DNA of 7,562 nt from Defluviicoccus vanus. Lineage in GTDB: Bacteria > Pseudomonadota > Alphaproteobacteria > Rhodospirillales > Defluviicoccaceae. Positions within the stretch are counted from its first letter, which is position 1, and each line of letters begins with the position of its first letter. Shown here in pieces: positions 5,397 through 7,562 of the stretch. The position numbers and the translations under genes are program-made. The stretch is taken from assembly GCF_014672695.1 (NCBI RefSeq), contig NZ_CP053923.1:990809-998370 (forward strand), in the 5' to 3' direction. The notes under the pieces are model-generated. The model had not been told where the DNA came from, ran no database searches, and saw nothing but the letters and a program-made list of their open reading frames with translations.

Positions 5397-6400
5397 TGTC
5401 AACGGCGGAGCAATTCTGGGCCACTGTAGCGGAGTCAAAGCAGGCCATTTGGGCGAGAGCGGTGCAATCACGGCAAGGGGCCCGATCGGGCCCCTTGCCG
5501 TGCGTCGGCTTTGCCTCGGGGATCAGGCTTGCTGGTTTCGCCGGTCTCGGGATCGACGGTCTCGGCGGTGGTCTGGTTTTGCTCCGCCCGATCGGCTGCG
5601 GTGGGGGACGACGACGTCCGGCGGATTGCTTCAACCGGTAGCTGTCGCCGTTCATGGTGAGGATATGGACGTGGTGGGTCAGGCGGTCGAGCAGCGCGCC
5701 GGTGAGCCGTTCCGATCCCAGCACCGAGGTCCAGTCCTCGAACGGCAGATTGGAGGTGACGAGGGTCGAGCCGCGCTCGTAGCGCTGGGAGAACACCTCG
5801 AACAGAAGTTCCGCCCCGGTCGGCGACAGCGGCAGGTAACCGAGTTCGTCGACGATGAGCAACATCACCGACTGGAGATCGCGTTGCAGCTTCAGCAAGC
5901 GGCGCTCGTCACGCGCCTCCATCAACTGGTGCACGAGGGCGGCTGCGGTGGTGAAGGCGACGGTGAACCCCTTCTGGCAGGCGGCAAGAGCGAGGGCGAG
6001 CCCGACATGGGTCTTGCCGGTGCCACATGTTGCCGAGCGCGATGACGTTCTCCCGGCGCAGGATGAACTCGCAGCGGGCCAGCTCGAGCACCAGCATCTT
6101 GTTGAGGCTGGGAATCGCGGTGAAGTCGAAGGTGTCGAGGCTTTTGACCGCCGGGAAGCGTGCTGCCTTGATCCGCCGCTCGACCATTCGGCGTTCTCGG
6201 TCGATCAGTTCGAGTTCCACCAGGCGCAGCAGATAGCGGGGATGATCGACGCCGTCGCGTGCGCATTCGCGGGCGATCTTGTCGTATTCCCGCAGAACGG
6301 TCGGCAGCTTCAACTGCTTGAGGTGATGCGCCAGCAGAACCTGCGGTGTGCCGCTTGTCGTTCCCGCCGGCATCGCATCAGCGCCCGCCTTGCCGGTCAT
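5356..6400 (-). pseudogene. istB: IstB, IS21 helper ATPase, frameshifted in Walker A
   Basis: IstB is the AAA+ ATPase that assists the IS21 transposase in target selection and strand transfer. The start is an ATG at 6400 overlapping the istA stop (ATGA). The first frame gives LLAHHLKQLKLPTVLREYDK, ERRMVERRIKAARFPAVKSL, DTFDFTAIPSLNKMLVLELA and ENVIALGN. The next codons should read GTGKTH but are out of frame: one extra base lies at about 6025-6030. Restored in the other frame are GTGKTHVGLALALAACQKGF, VHQLMEARDERRLLKLQRDL, the Walker B motif LLIVDELGYLPL (about 5830-5865), TLVTSNLPFEDWTSVLGSER and LTHHVHILTMNGDSYRLKQS. After that comes a Pro/Arg-rich tail that has no stop inside the element and runs across the IS end to a TGA at 5356-5358 in the interrupted IS4 gene. 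The ATPase is broken as written unless the extra base is a sequencing error. Confidence 0.88.
5469..5502. repeat. 34-bp perfect palindrome near the IS21 end
   Basis: The left half, CACGGCAAGGGGCCCGA (5469-5485), is followed directly by its exact reverse complement at 5486-5502. It could form a 17-bp GC-rich cruciform or RNA hairpin, about 72 bases inside the IS21 end and within the istB tail coding frame. No T-run follows on either side. It may stop transcription at the element edge or reflect an internal end structure; no function can be proved. Confidence 0.85.
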
Positions 6401-7562
6401 GCCGTTGTCCCGGGAACGAGAACGGCGTAGTCAGCCGCCGCCGTCATCCTGACGTCCATTTTCGGCAGATGTGGATAGGCCGTCAGGTCGAGCCGGGCCG
6501 GCCGCCGCTCGACGCGCGCCAGAGCAATCTGCTTGACCGCATCAAAGCCGATGACGCCGAGCCGGATCGCTTCGCTGACCGCGCTCGCCACCATCTCCAT
6601 CGGGATCGCCTCCATCAGCCGCAGCACCTGGATGAACTCCCGCCTGCCGCGGTTGCCCATGCGCGCCTCGAGGAGATGGCGCAGGTGCTGGAACGCCTCC
6701 GGCAGATCCCAGTCTTTCAGCGCCGCCGCCTGGTCGAGGGCATTCGGCTTCGTCTCGATCAGCGCCAGATAGTGCAGCGGCTCGAATACGAAGGTGCCCG
6801 TGCCATAGCAGCGACGATGCCGGGCGATCGCCTCGCCGGCACAAAGGATCACCACCTCGTCGACGAAGCCCTTCACCACAACATCCCGGAAGCCGTATGC
6901 CGTCGGTACCGAGTAGTCGTTGCCGCGGTAGCGGACCAGGGCGGTCGATGAGACACGGGCCGCCCGCTTCTCGCTCGGCTCCAATGGCACCGCCGGCAAA
7001 TCCCGGAAGGCTTCGAGGTCGGCGACGAGACGCTCGCCGATGGTTTCGCCGTGGCGACCGGCGCGTTCGCCTCGTCGCTGCCGGCAGCGCTCTTCCAGCA
7101 TGGCATTGAGATCGTCGAAGCTTGCCGCCTGGGGGATCGGCGTCAGGAAGTTCGATCGAGCATACTTCACCAGCCCCTCGACCTTGCCCTTGTCGTTGCC
7201 CTTGCCGGGACGGCCGAAGCGATCCTGGAACAGGTAATGGCTCTGCAGTTCCGTAAAGGCCCGGGTGCGCTCCCGCCTGCCGTCGCCGCAGATCTTCGCC
7301 ACCGCGAGCGTCGTGTTGTCGTAAAGCACCGACAACGGCACGCCGCCGAAGAATGCGAATGCCGACACATGCCCGTCGAGGAAGGCTTCCGTCGTCTCCG
7401 CCGGATAGGCCTTCACGAAAGCAGTATCCGATTGCGGCAGGTCCATGCAGAAGAAGTGGATCTTCTGCCGGACGCCGCCGATCACGCCGATCGCCTCGCC
7501 AAAGTCGACCTGCGCATGACCGGACGGATGAGCCAACGGCACGAAGGTCTCCCGCAATCTCC
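6397..7562 (-). CDS. istA: IstA, IS21 transposase (5' end outside window)
   Basis: The open frame runs off the right edge; about 388 residues of a protein usually near 500 are present. IstA is the DDE transposase that cuts and joins the IS21 ends. Catalytic triad candidates are the aspartate in AQVDFGE (7504-7506), the aspartate in LYDNTTLAV (7318-7320) and the glutamate in GNDKGKVEGLVKYAR (7177-7179). C-terminal family landmarks include RYRGNDYSVPTAYGFRDVVV, EAIARHRRCYG and EPLHYLALIETKPNALDQAA. A TTG at 7557 lies in frame, but IS21 homologues extend well beyond, so it is unlikely to be the real start; the helix-turn-helix N-terminus must lie outside. No stop or frameshift interrupts the visible part, unlike its partner istB, which starts inside the istA stop (ATGA). 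It ends with a TGA at 6397-6399. Confidence 0.93.
   Translation of the reverse strand, partial: RLRETFVPLAHPSGHAQVDFGEAIGVIGGVRQKIHFFCMDLPQSDTAFVKAYPAETTEAFLDGHVSAFAFFGGVPLSVLYDNTTLAVAKICGDGRRERTRAFTELQSHYLFQDRFGRPGKGNDKGKVEGLVKYARSNFLTPIPQAASFDDLNAMLEERCRQRRGERAGRHGETIGERLVADLEAFRDLPAVPLEPSEKRAARVSSTALVRYRGNDYSVPTAYGFRDVVVKGFVDEVVILCAGEAIARHRRCYGTGTFVFEPLHYLALIETKPNALDQAAALKDWDLPEAFQHLRHLLEARMGNRGRREFIQVLRLMEAIPMEMVASAVSEAIRLGVIGFDAVKQIALARVERRPARLDLTAYPHLPKMDVRMTAAADYAVLVPGTTA

Larger units (their letters stand above)
5397..7562 (-). mobile_element. IS21-family insertion sequence (one end in window)
   Basis: Two genes in the typical IS21 order (istA then istB, overlapping by four bases) run on the minus strand. 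The end near istB begins TGTCAACGGCGGAG at 5397, the TGT-type terminus expected of IS21 elements, exactly where the IS4-type transposase reading stops. Imperfect repeats around GGCCA and GCGG in the first 70 bases resemble the multiple terminal transposase sites of this family. The other end, the start of istA and the target-site duplication partner lie beyond 7562. Usual elements are 2-2.5 kb, so most of it is here. Confidence 0.85.

Noticed and set aside
5353..6045. Plus-strand open frame antisense to istB
   Set aside because: It is the complement of a well-conserved istB sequence and has no motif of its own.
1..7562. CRISPR array, tRNA, rRNA, toxin-antitoxin or defence genes
   Set aside because: No regularly spaced repeats, no cloverleaf-like or rRNA sequence and no recognisable defence-family motif was seen on either strand.

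Overview
This is a GC-rich stretch of a bacterial chromosome. The best fit is an alphaproteobacterium or a similar high-GC proteobacterium: the cobalamin genes look like the CobJ/CobM type, the lipoprotein is a small DUF4136-like protein, and the insertion sequences are families common in that group. The taxon is an inference; no rRNA or other marker gene is present.

Left part (1-1163, plus strand): the 3' end of cobJ runs straight into a complete cobM with a 4-base stop/start overlap. These are two consecutive S-adenosylmethionine-dependent methyltransferases of corrin-ring synthesis, making precorrin-4 and then precorrin-5. A hairpin spans the end of cobM and faces the convergent gene that follows.

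Middle part (1170-3600, minus strand): a DUF4136-like lipoprotein gene lies downstream of a WecG/TagA/CpsF-family (GT26) glycosyltransferase gene. The lipoprotein gene carries a clear one-base frameshift near its 3' end. The roughly 470-base gap between the two genes has no convincing ORF, but holds three tandem 15-bp imperfect repeats and a small hairpin. About 220 bases upstream of the glycosyltransferase start there is a perfect CRP-type TGTGA-N6-TCACA site. It is centred where a class II activator would sit relative to a TATACT -10 element on the same strand.

Right part (3600-7562): a graveyard of insertion sequences. In order these are a broken IS256-family transposase 3' end (minus), an IS1182-like transposase C-terminus (minus), a scrap of IS3-family orfB (plus), an IS4-family-like transposase with a frameshift and a truncated 3' end (plus), and an IS21-family element (minus) inserted into that IS4 gene. 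The IS21 element has its right end, istB and most of istA in the window; its other end lies outside. Its istB has a one-base insertion inside the Walker A motif, so the helper ATPase as written is broken. A 34-bp perfect palindrome sits near the IS21 end.

I see no defence, CRISPR, toxin-antitoxin or biosynthetic system that looks new. The most useful observations are the putative class II CRP/FNR-type promoter, the stacked IS remnants, and the repeated single-base indels in otherwise well-preserved genes, which could be real decay or sequencing errors.
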